The position numbers and the translations under genes were made by a program. From contig DQHW01000020.1 in the NCBI GenBank assembly GCA_003524305.1, forward strand, positions 1-23,112: a stretch of DNA of 23,112 nucleotides, in the 5' to 3' direction. Position 1 is the first letter of the stretch. Each line of letters starts with the position of its first letter. Of the stretch, positions 8,035 to 14,323 are shown piece by piece. Below the pieces are notes generated by a model that searched no databases, had not been told where the DNA came from, and saw nothing but the letters and a program-made list of their open reading frames with translations. Source of the stretch: Anaerolineaceae bacterium. Lineage in GTDB: Bacteria > Chloroflexota > Anaerolineae > Anaerolineales > Anaerolineaceae.

Positions 8035-9342
8035 CTAATCTTTATCGCCATTACTTGAAATTTGTGTAAACATATAATCCATGGCTAAATTAATTGCACC
8101 AATTACCCCTGCATCTGGACCAATGTCTGAAAAAACGATATGAAGATCTTTTGTTGCCAGGGGGAGCGAACGATTTAATACTGCCTGACGGATTGAGGAA
8201 AGGAACAAGTTACCGAGATTGGCGACTCCTCCGCCGATGACAACCATGGCTGGGTTAAAGAAGTTCACCAACCCTGCTAAAACATCACCTATCGCCTGTC
8301 CGCTTTCACGAATTGATTCAATGGCATATGCATCGCCTTCGCGGGCGGCAGCGCCAACATCTTCAGATCGAAGGACCTGTCCATTTTCTTCATAGAGCTT
8401 TAACAAGATGGGGCTTTTACCTGCCTGCGCGGCGGTCAAACAGCGATCGGCGATTGCCGGACCTGCAGCCACGGCCTCGAGGCAGCCTTTATTTCCACAA
8501 TGACACATCGGACCGAACTTATTGACACCAATATGCCCTATATCTCCTGCACATCCGTTTGATCCCCGATAAATATTGCCTTCACACAAAATTCCTGCAC
8601 CAATTCCAGTGCCTATTTTGATAAAAATCAGGTTGTCGACGCCTTTGCCGGCACCTTGATACGTTTCACCTAAAGCCATAACATTGACATCATTGTCAAC
8701 GACTACATTGGCTGTGGGGAACCACTGTTGAACAGTTTGAATAATCGGATAACGATCCCAGCCTGGCATAATAGGAGGTGATACCAGCGTTCCTGCCGAA
8801 AAATCAACCGGTCCTGGAACACCGATGCCGATGCCATGCAGATCTGCTGCATCTAAATGATTATCTTGCAGCATTTTTTCGATTATGGAACACACCCTGC
8901 CTAACACCTTTATAGGGCCATTTTTGACCAGGGCAGTTTCGCCATAACGATGCAACAATTTGCCTGAAAAATCAGAAATCCCGATATCGATACTGGTTGC
9001 GCCAATATCCACACCCACAACCAGGCCGAGTTTTCCATTCAGACTATAGGTTTTGGAATGTCTCCCGCCGGTGTATTCCTTGCTTTGGTTGGAGATAATA
9101 ATTTTTTTGACTAATAGAGAATCAATACAGCCAGTAATTTTGGATCTTGAAAACGTGGTGGTATTCGATAAATCTGCCTTTGAGAATTCGTTATACTTGC
9201 GGATCAGGTCAATGATCTCTTTTTCAGAATCAGTAATGAATTGTCTGTTTGGCAAAGACTCAGCCAGATATAACCATTCTGGCATATCGAGGGACGTAAA
9301 AGTCCGTATCTTCTTCGGCATTCTAGCTTGACCGTTACCCAT
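8035..9342 (-). CDS. ROK-family transcriptional regulator (NagC/XylR type)
   Basis: First gene of the transport operon, 435 residues. An N-terminal winged helix (about 36-100; SKADLSNTTTFSRSKITGCI is the HTH) is fused to a sugar-kinase-like ROK domain. ROK motifs are DIGATS (112-117), GIGVPGPVD, the DND motif (216-218, catalytic Asp218), GTGIGAG (244-250), and the zinc motif CHCGNKGC (280-287) followed by Glu. GDIGH has Asp where many ROK proteins have Glu. The N-terminus is longer than usual for NagC-type regulators. The ATG at 9342 lacks a clear SD (only a GAGAGA stretch), so translation may be weak. It probably senses the transported sugar or its phosphate and controls this operon. Confidence 0.92.
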   Translation of the reverse strand: MGNGQARMPKKIRTFTSLDMPEWLYLAESLPNRQFITDSEKEIIDLIRKYNEFSKADLSNTTTFSRSKITGCIDSLLVKKIIISNQSKEYTGGRHSKTYSLNGKLGLVVGVDIGATSIDIGISDFSGKLLHRYGETALVKNGPIKVLGRVCSIIEKMLQDNHLDAADLHGIGIGVPGPVDFSAGTLVSPPIMPGWDRYPIIQTVQQWFPTANVVVDNDVNVMALGETYQGAGKGVDNLIFIKIGTGIGAGILCEGNIYRGSNGCAGDIGHIGVNKFGPMCHCGNKGCLEAVAAGPAIADRCLTAAQAGKSPILLKLYEENGQVLRSEDVGAAAREGDAYAIESIRESGQAIGDVLAGLVNFFNPAMVVIGGGVANLGNLFLSSIRQAVLNRSLPLATKDLHIVFSDIGPDAGVIGAINLAMDYMFTQISSNGDKD

Positions 9343-9408
9343 TAATGATCTGTCTCTCTTTTATGGCAAATTTTGTCAAAAAGCAATAAACAAAACTTAA
9401 GGACACCT

Positions 9409-9428
9409 AAAAGCAAAGCACTGCTTTT
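9409..9428. repeat. inverted repeat in the ROK leader
   Basis: AAAAGCA (9409-9415) and TGCTTTT (9422-9428) are perfect 7-base arms with a 6-base loop, inside the predicted untranslated leader of the ROK operon. They could be a leader hairpin or an operator. The arms are short and AT-rich. Confidence 0.3.
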
Positions 9429-9466
9429 GGATTGGTTCACTATTTCAAATTATTCAGTTATTTAAC

Positions 9467-9481
9467 CGGACGTTTTGTCCG
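9467..9481. repeat. small inverted repeat, possible operator or leader hairpin
   Basis: CGGAC (9467-9471) and GTCCG (9477-9481) form a 5-bp GC-rich stem around GTTTT, downstream of the predicted ROK promoter. It has no T-run to act as a terminator. Together with the other elements listed, this accounts for what I can see in the 298-base stretch 9343-9640. Confidence 0.3.
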
Positions 9482-9492
9482 AAGAAGTGACA

Positions 9493-9510
9493 GGTAATTA
9501 CATCATTACA
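9493..9510. promoter_or_regulatory. putative GntR operator at the ROK/transport operon promoter
   Basis: On the minus strand TGTAAT (9510-9505), a 6-base gap, then ATTACC (9498-9493). The geometry equals the gntR operator (TGTAAT, 6 bases, ATTACA), with one mismatch in the second arm. It begins four bases after the -10 box, so a bound protein would cover the transcription start. Confidence 0.55.
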
Positions 9511-9514
9511 TTGC

Positions 9515-9542
9515 ATTATAACGAGCCTGATTTTAAAGTCAA
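9515..9542 (-). promoter_or_regulatory. predicted promoter of the ROK/transport operon
   Basis: TTGACT (9542-9537) and a perfect TATAAT (9520-9515), 16 bases apart on the minus strand. Transcription would begin near 9508, giving a leader of about 165 bases before the ROK start at 9342. Confidence 0.6.
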
Positions 9543-9548
9543 TATGTT

Positions 9549-9558
9549 TTGTATACAA
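9549..9558. promoter_or_regulatory. palindrome upstream of the ROK promoter, candidate regulator site
   Basis: TTGTATACAA is a perfect 10-base palindrome lying six bases upstream of the predicted -35 box of the ROK operon. The position and symmetry suit an activator or a second repressor dimer such as the ROK protein. It differs in spacing from the TGTAAT-type sites. Confidence 0.35.
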
Positions 9559-9640
9559 GACTTAATCTTTTGTCTTTTTTAGTCAAAACTTTTACTTTTT
9601 TTGTGTTAAATTTTCGGCTTGTTAGGTATGCATCGAACCG

Positions 9641-10972
9641 CTAAACACTTACACAATCCAGTTCAAATACTTTTGAAACCATTTCAAGATCATTCAAATT
9701 GTGACCCGTGGTGATAATGTAGTGATGAGAAACAAGATCGTCTACCAATTTTTTGCCATCTGGCACACGGATCACAGCGCCATTCAGACAATGTGAATTT
9801 TCGAATTGGGCATATTTGGGCAAATCCCCTTCAACAATTGACCATCGGGTGAAAGGTGGCATTAGTTTCACCAGGGTTATTTTTCCGGTTGGGAACCTGG
9901 CATCTATAGCCGTGGCGTTATCATCCACGATAGCCAGCACCTTTTCTTTCAACTTCCATTCGGTTGAGAAAGACTGCGGCACCACGCCAAAATATCCGCA
10001 ATGGGCTGCCAAAATATAATTCTCCGGCGGGCCATCCACCTCAGGGAAATTGGGAATATGTTCATGTTTCAATGCAGCATCCCCCATTTGGAAGGGGTAC
10101 AGGTTGGTCATCATGAAGGAAACATCCAGGGTTTTGCTGATAAGCACTTTGGTCAGCATGGATACCAAATCACCTTCACAACCCCAGATGATGCGTTGAT
10201 CTTCATACAAAAAATTCCAGGCTAAACAAGGGGTCGTGTCAGAGAACATGGATTCATTCAGACAATTCATGCCCACTGCCAATACAGTTGGATCTTGATC
10301 AAGCACCTGTTTAACTGCCATGTATAACTTTACAGCGCTTAATACCGCGCGGGATTGTAATTTACCGATTGGAGTAATACGCTTCTTTTCTTCCCAAACT
10401 TTGATCGCGGCTTCATCAGAAATCGCCTTTGCGTCTTCACCGAGTTTCTTTAGACTTCGTTTTTCAACCTTTACCCCGTACTTTCTTTCAATAGCTTCAA
10501 CACACTCTGGCTCCCACCAATAAAATCTCTTGAAGATATCATCCTGGTTGCCTGTTCCGCTGGCCGGGTTGTCTTGAAACACTAATAATTTCGAGGTTTT
10601 TAATTGACGCCGCAAAGCCATGGCCTTGCAAGCCTGCTTGGTTTTTTCAAGATTGGTGGGGCCAATCACCCTGATGCCTTTGGCAGATAAAAAGCTGTTG
10701 ATCTCCCAATCCCACATGGAGACCGTGCCAAATTCAGAGGTAACCACCAGCAGCGGTTGGGGTAATTTGGCAATCTTATCAGCTTCTCTAAAAGCTTCAC
10801 CCAACATCTGCGGAAAGATCACCCCATCCGTTGCGGGGATTTTCGATCCCAGTTTCACGGGCGCCAGGAATTCTGCTTCATCAACCAACAATTCGCGTAG
10901 TTTGGAGAGCTGTGCAAGAAAATCAGGGTCATCGGCGGTCTTAAAATAGATTGGAACAAGTTGTGCTTTCAA
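9641..10972 (-). CDS. L-fucose isomerase-like protein
   Basis: A 443-residue cytoplasmic protein of the L-fucose/L-arabinose isomerase-like superfamily, which interconverts aldoses and ketoses with a divalent metal. Family-like features are an N-terminal Rossmann-like half, GMNCLNES and WGCEGDLVSMLT in the middle, and the C-terminal HHYIITTGH. The Glu residues of NCLNE and CEGDL and the final His are candidate metal ligands by analogy. The start is a TTG: it is the only codon placed properly, eight bases after AGGAG (10985-10981), because the ATG at 10980 is in another frame and hits a stop at once. It follows the preceding gene by 102 bases with a hairpin between. The family is moderately sure; the substrate is unknown and may be a non-phosphorylated rare sugar. 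Confidence 0.7.
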   Translation of the reverse strand: MKAQLVPIYFKTADDPDFLAQLSKLRELLVDEAEFLAPVKLGSKIPATDGVIFPQMLGEAFREADKIAKLPQPLLVVTSEFGTVSMWDWEINSFLSAKGIRVIGPTNLEKTKQACKAMALRRQLKTSKLLVFQDNPASGTGNQDDIFKRFYWWEPECVEAIERKYGVKVEKRSLKKLGEDAKAISDEAAIKVWEEKKRITPIGKLQSRAVLSAVKLYMAVKQVLDQDPTVLAVGMNCLNESMFSDTTPCLAWNFLYEDQRIIWGCEGDLVSMLTKVLISKTLDVSFMMTNLYPFQMGDAALKHEHIPNFPEVDGPPENYILAAHCGYFGVVPQSFSTEWKLKEKVLAIVDDNATAIDARFPTGKITLVKLMPPFTRWSIVEGDLPKYAQFENSHCLNGAVIRVPDGKKLVDDLVSHHYIITTGHNLNDLEMVSKVFELDCVSV

Positions 10973-11023
10973 AGGGTCATCTCCTGATTTTCAAGAATAG
11001 TACTAAAAAAGAAATAATTCCAA

Positions 11024-11049
11024 GAGGGACGAGATGAATCCCATCCCTC
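11024..11049 (-). terminator. hairpin with downstream T-rich stretch, possible attenuator
   Basis: GAGGGA (11024-11029) and TCCCTC (11044-11049) form a 6-bp stem with a 14-base loop. On the minus strand T-rich sequence with a six-T run follows shortly after. It lies between the Gfo/Idh gene and the fucose-isomerase-like gene and could reduce readthrough. Confidence 0.35.
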
Positions 11050-11074
11050 CAATCAACAACAAACCTTTTTGCAA

Positions 11075-12238
11075 CTATTTAATATCTGCAACATTTATCC
11101 TGCGGCCGGTATCTGATGAGACAATTGCAGCCTCAAGCACTTGCATATCGAGCATACCATCCAAAAGGCTGGGTGTTATCTTGGTTCCTTTTTCAAGCGC
11201 CGAAAGAAAATCAACGACCGCATGAGTGAACTCATGTTCATAGCCAATGATGTGTCCGGGCGGCCACCATGCACCCACATATGGATGAGTCGAATTGGTC
11301 ACCAATATCGTTCTGAAACCTTGTTCATCCGCTGGGTCTTCCAGGTTTAAGTATTGCAGTTCATTCATTCTTTCTAGGTCGAATGCCAGGCTGCCTTTAC
11401 TGCCGTATATCTCAAAGTAATTGAAGTTTTTACGACCGCTGGCGAAACGGCTGGCTTCGAAGGCACCTAAAGCGCCGTTTTCAAATTCAGCAACCATGAA
11501 AGCGGCGTCATCAACGGTGACCTTACCTTTTTCTGCCGCACCTGTGCCTGATTTGAAAGTGCCAGCATCCTTGCCAGGCAGCGGTCTTTCGGTCACAAAA
11601 GTTTTCAACATGGCAGAAACGGATTTCACTTCTCCAACCAGGTAGCGCGCCAAATCAACACTGTGCGAATTCAAATCGTAATGCGGCCCCGCCCCTGCGA
11701 ACTGTTTCTGCAGATGCCATGTCAATGGGAAGTTTGGGTCGGTAATCCAATCTTGCAAATAAGTTCCGCGCCAATGAAAAATCTGACCGATCTTGCCTTC
11801 ATCAATTAACTTCTTGGCAAAAGCGATCGCAGGTGTGCGGCGGTAATTGTGGTTGACGTAATGTAAAACGCCAGCTTTTTCTGCAGCTTCGTACATTTCT
11901 TTGGCTTCAGTGAAATTGAGCGCAATCGGTTTCTCACAAAATATGTGTTTACCGTTTTTGGCAGCCGCCAGCACAATTTCTTTATGCAAATAAGTGGGTG
12001 TGCAGACATCGATAATATCAATATCCTTGCGCTCAACTACTTTTTTCCAATCGCCAATTGATTCTTCCCAGCCCCAGTTTTTCGCAAAATCTGAGGTGGC
12101 ATCCAAATCTTGACCGCAGGCAACTTTTAAGACCGGCGTCAACCCAACATCAAAAAATTTTGGCGCCTGAGACCAGGCATTGCTATGGGCTTTGCCCATA
12201 AACTTCGTGCCAATGATTGCGACATTAACCTTTTTCAA
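11075..12238 (-). CDS. Gfo/Idh/MocA-family oxidoreductase resembling levoglucosan dehydrogenase
   Basis: NAD(P)-dependent oxidoreductase, 387 residues, cytoplasmic. The N-terminal Rossmann motif is GTKFMGKAHS (10-19). CEKPIAL holds Lys103, and YDLNSHSVDLARYL carries Asp188 and His192, the usual catalytic Lys/Asp/His set. The segments NYRRTPA, GTYLQDW...DPNFPLTW, ARYLVGE, ERPLP, NELQ, GFRTI and IGYEHEF recall the levoglucosan dehydrogenase (LgdA) branch that oxidises sugar C3 to a ketone. This is from memory of motifs, not a search. The start codon is TTG at 12238; AAGGAGAGG lies five bases upstream and there is no in-frame ATG nearby. It is the middle gene of a three-gene operon behind a TIM-barrel gene, the pairing expected for 3-keto sugar chemistry. 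Confidence 0.88.
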   Translation of the reverse strand: MKKVNVAIIGTKFMGKAHSNAWSQAPKFFDVGLTPVLKVACGQDLDATSDFAKNWGWEESIGDWKKVVERKDIDIIDVCTPTYLHKEIVLAAAKNGKHIFCEKPIALNFTEAKEMYEAAEKAGVLHYVNHNYRRTPAIAFAKKLIDEGKIGQIFHWRGTYLQDWITDPNFPLTWHLQKQFAGAGPHYDLNSHSVDLARYLVGEVKSVSAMLKTFVTERPLPGKDAGTFKSGTGAAEKGKVTVDDAAFMVAEFENGALGAFEASRFASGRKNFNYFEIYGSKGSLAFDLERMNELQYLNLEDPADEQGFRTILVTNSTHPYVGAWWPPGHIIGYEHEFTHAVVDFLSALEKGTKITPSLLDGMLDMQVLEAAIVSSDTGRRINVADIK

Positions 12239-12293
12239 GGAATCCTCTCCTTATAAATCCAGAATTCTGTAATCCAACACCAGCATACTCAGT

Positions 12294-13154
12294 TTATTTG
12301 AATGCTGAGGTAATCTTTTTCAATTCCTTGATGCTGAGGGCGACGGCTTCGTCTTCTCTCTCAGTCCAATCCGTGTGAGGATGGTCTATTTCCACTGCCA
12401 GGAATCCCTTGAAGTTGGCTTTATGAAGCAATTCAGCCAACGCTTGATTATTAATTAAACCTTTGCCCACCGGAACACCCGCAAAGAAATGCCAATCGGT
12501 GGGGCGTGCATTTTTGTCAGGCATCAAATCTTTAACATGGGTGGCCAAAACGTAAGGAGCAAGTTTTTCCATTCCGGCTATGGGATCATCCAGCAGGCGG
12601 AGGAAATTGCCGGTATCGAAATTCAATCCGAAGTGGTCAGAGTTGACTTCAGTCAAGAGTTGCAATATTTCATCAGATGTGAAATCAATGTGATTTTCTA
12701 CTGCTAATTTGACTCCGTTGTCTTTGGCGACTTTGACTGCTTTTTTGAACATTTTTACCAGTGCTTTGATCTGGGGCTGGTGCGGTTCATGCCTGAACAT
12801 GAGGCTGCTGCCAACCACCCGCATGACGTCAGCACCGATGGCCTTGGCATACGGAATCATGGTGACCATTTCTTCGTATGCTGTCCAATTTTGGCCGCGC
12901 TCCAAACCATCGGGATGACCCCAGGCGTAGACACGATCAAATTTGTAATCGTCCAACTGAGCTTTTAATTCTTTAAACCAGCCCAAATCCGTGGAAGGAA
13001 AGAAACAGGATTCCAGTGAGACACCATCCACTTTTAATTCTTTAGCCCGCACAAGAAAATCTTGCATAGTCATATTTTTGGCCGGCGCTTTTTGATCAGG
13101 ATATACTTCGCCGAAAAAACGGTGGTAGCAATAACTGTCAATTCCAACTTTCAT
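12294..13154 (-). CDS. sugar phosphate isomerase/epimerase-like TIM-barrel protein
   Basis: Xylose-isomerase-like TIM barrel, 286 residues. Metal ligands by motif are Glu153 (LAVENH), Asp180 (LNFDTGN), His206 (ATHVKDL) and Glu255 (AVEIDH). VPVGKGLINN is the loop that usually follows the His ligand. It is diverged from the other three TIM-barrel proteins in the window, so the set is functionally varied rather than recent duplicates. The ATG at 13154 has AGGAGG at ideal spacing. It is the first gene of a minus-strand operon, divergent from the GntR regulator gene, with a promoter and putative operator in the 314-base gap. A partner role with the next gene (Gfo/Idh) is likely: an epimerase or a lyase/hydrolase acting on a keto product. 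Confidence 0.82.
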   Translation of the reverse strand: MKVGIDSYCYHRFFGEVYPDQKAPAKNMTMQDFLVRAKELKVDGVSLESCFFPSTDLGWFKELKAQLDDYKFDRVYAWGHPDGLERGQNWTAYEEMVTMIPYAKAIGADVMRVVGSSLMFRHEPHQPQIKALVKMFKKAVKVAKDNGVKLAVENHIDFTSDEILQLLTEVNSDHFGLNFDTGNFLRLLDDPIAGMEKLAPYVLATHVKDLMPDKNARPTDWHFFAGVPVGKGLINNQALAELLHKANFKGFLAVEIDHPHTDWTEREDEAVALSIKELKKITSAFK

Positions 13155-13260
13155 TTGATTCCTCCTGGATTTTTAGTTTTTAATGGTTCAGGCTTTATTG
13201 AGTAATTTGAAATAACGACAACAAATTCTTTTAGTAACCTTTTTATCATAAAAAAGCTAA

Positions 13261-13274
13261 CCTGTCATTACAGG
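13261..13274. promoter_or_regulatory. putative GntR operator at the minus-strand catabolic operon
   Basis: CCTGT (13261-13265) and ACAGG (13270-13274) form an inverted repeat around CATT. Read on the minus strand it contains TGTAATGACAGG, matching 11 of 12 bases of TGTAATAACAGG in the gntR operator. The outer arm expected at 13255-13260 is poor (TTAGCT). The site lies about ten bases after the -10 box. Confidence 0.55.
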
Positions 13275-13282
13275 ATAACATT

Positions 13283-13310
13283 ATTATAACCAGGGTTTTT
13301 GAGAATTCAA
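13283..13310 (-). promoter_or_regulatory. predicted promoter of the 13154-9641 operon
   Basis: TTGAAT (13310-13305) and perfect TATAAT (13288-13283) with a 16-base spacer on the minus strand. Transcription would start near 13276, right at the operator, giving a leader of roughly 120 bases before the ATG at 13154. Confidence 0.6.
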
Positions 13311-13402
13311 GATATTTAACTTTAAAAAAGTACAAATGATCAAAAATTTTAATCTGCTTGTCATGTTTTTTATTGAAAACCAATAAATTTAAGATTCTTC
13401 TA

Positions 13403-13431
13403 TTGACATGATTGAAGTAAATTCCTATAAT
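13403..13431 (+). promoter_or_regulatory. consensus sigma-70-type promoter of the gntR operon
   Basis: TTGACA (13403-13408) and TATAAT (13426-13431) are both perfect consensus hexamers with the optimal 17-base spacer. The start should lie near 13438, inside the operator. A promoter this strong in front of a regulator gene fits tight autorepression. Confidence 0.8.
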
Positions 13432-13433
13432 GA

Positions 13434-13455
13434 GTTGTAATAACAGGATTACAAC
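13434..13455. promoter_or_regulatory. GntR-type operator overlapping the transcription start
   Basis: GTTGTAAT (13434-13441) and ATTACAAC (13448-13455) are perfect 8-base inverted arms separated by AACAGG. The repeat starts three bases after the -10 box, where a dimeric repressor would block RNA polymerase. The product of the adjacent gene is the natural candidate ligand-responsive repressor. Confidence 0.7.
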
Positions 13456-13468
13456 TATATAAAAAGAA

Positions 13469-14284
13469 ATGGGGACGGGAAAAATGGGCGATACGATTAA
13501 TTTTGAAAGTCACATTCCTTACTATATCCAATTGATGGATATTCTCAAGGACAAAGTAAAAAACAAGGCTTGGCTGCCTGGTGATCAGATTCCGGGTGAA
13601 CAGGATTTATGCGAGCTATATAAAATCAGCCGGACAGTGGTTCGCCAATCACTCAAAGAATTGGAACTCGAAGGTGTAATCACCAGACGCAAAGGAAAGG
13701 GTACCTTTATTGCGTTACCGAAAATCAATGAAAGTTTAATTGCAAAATTAACCGGTTTTTATCAAGATATGGTTGAAAGAGGTTTAAAACCAGTTACAAA
13801 AGTTTTGCATCAAAAAACTGTTCCCTGTTCAGAAAAAATCGCTCAATTTTTAAACATCACGCCAGGAACTCAAGTCATCGATATCCGCCGCCTGCGCTTT
13901 ATTAACGATCAACCCATTCAATTGGTGACTTCCTACATTCCATTCGACCTTTGCCCTCCCCTTGCCACCCTTGATCTAACAAATCGTTCCTTGTATGAGT
14001 TCCTTGAAAAGGAATGCAATGTATTTATCGCCAAAGGGAAAAGATACATCGAAGCTGTGGCTGCAAATGAAGAAGAAGCTGATTTATTGGATATTGAAAA
14101 AGGTGCGCCTTTAATGATGCTGGACAGCATCAGTTTTTCTGAAAATGGCCAGCCGGTTGAGTATTATCACGCTGTTCACCGCGGTGACCGCTCAAGGTTT
14201 GAAGTTGAACTGCTGCGACTGCACGACTCTGATTCTAATAAAGTTGAAGCGGTTCCAAGTTTCTCTGGATTACCAAAATCTTAA
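13469..14284 (+). CDS. GntR-family transcriptional regulator, HutC/UTRA subfamily
   Basis: DNA-binding repressor, 271 residues from the first ATG. The N-terminal winged helix spans roughly residues 14-85 (PYYIQLMDILKDKV, LPGEQ-like DQIPGEQDLCELY, SRTVVRQSLKELELEGVI, RRKGKGTF), followed by a UTRA ligand-binding domain from about 100 to 250 with the typical VIDIRRLRFINDQPI and YEFLEKE stretches. UTRA domains sense sugars, sugar phosphates or amino-acid-like effectors. The start is uncertain: ATG at 13469 has no SD, and ATG at 13484, five codons later, follows a purine-rich GGGGACGGG. A consensus promoter and a perfect inverted repeat lie directly upstream, and the same words recur at the two minus-strand operons, so this is likely the local master regulator. 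Confidence 0.92.
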   Translation: MGTGKMGDTINFESHIPYYIQLMDILKDKVKNKAWLPGDQIPGEQDLCELYKISRTVVRQSLKELELEGVITRRKGKGTFIALPKINESLIAKLTGFYQDMVERGLKPVTKVLHQKTVPCSEKIAQFLNITPGTQVIDIRRLRFINDQPIQLVTSYIPFDLCPPLATLDLTNRSLYEFLEKECNVFIAKGKRYIEAVAANEEEADLLDIEKGAPLMMLDSISFSENGQPVEYYHAVHRGDRSRFEVELLRLHDSDSNKVEAVPSFSGLPKS

Positions 14285-14323
14285 AGGAATTTATCACGAA
14301 CAGAGAGACTTGTGGAGATATAA

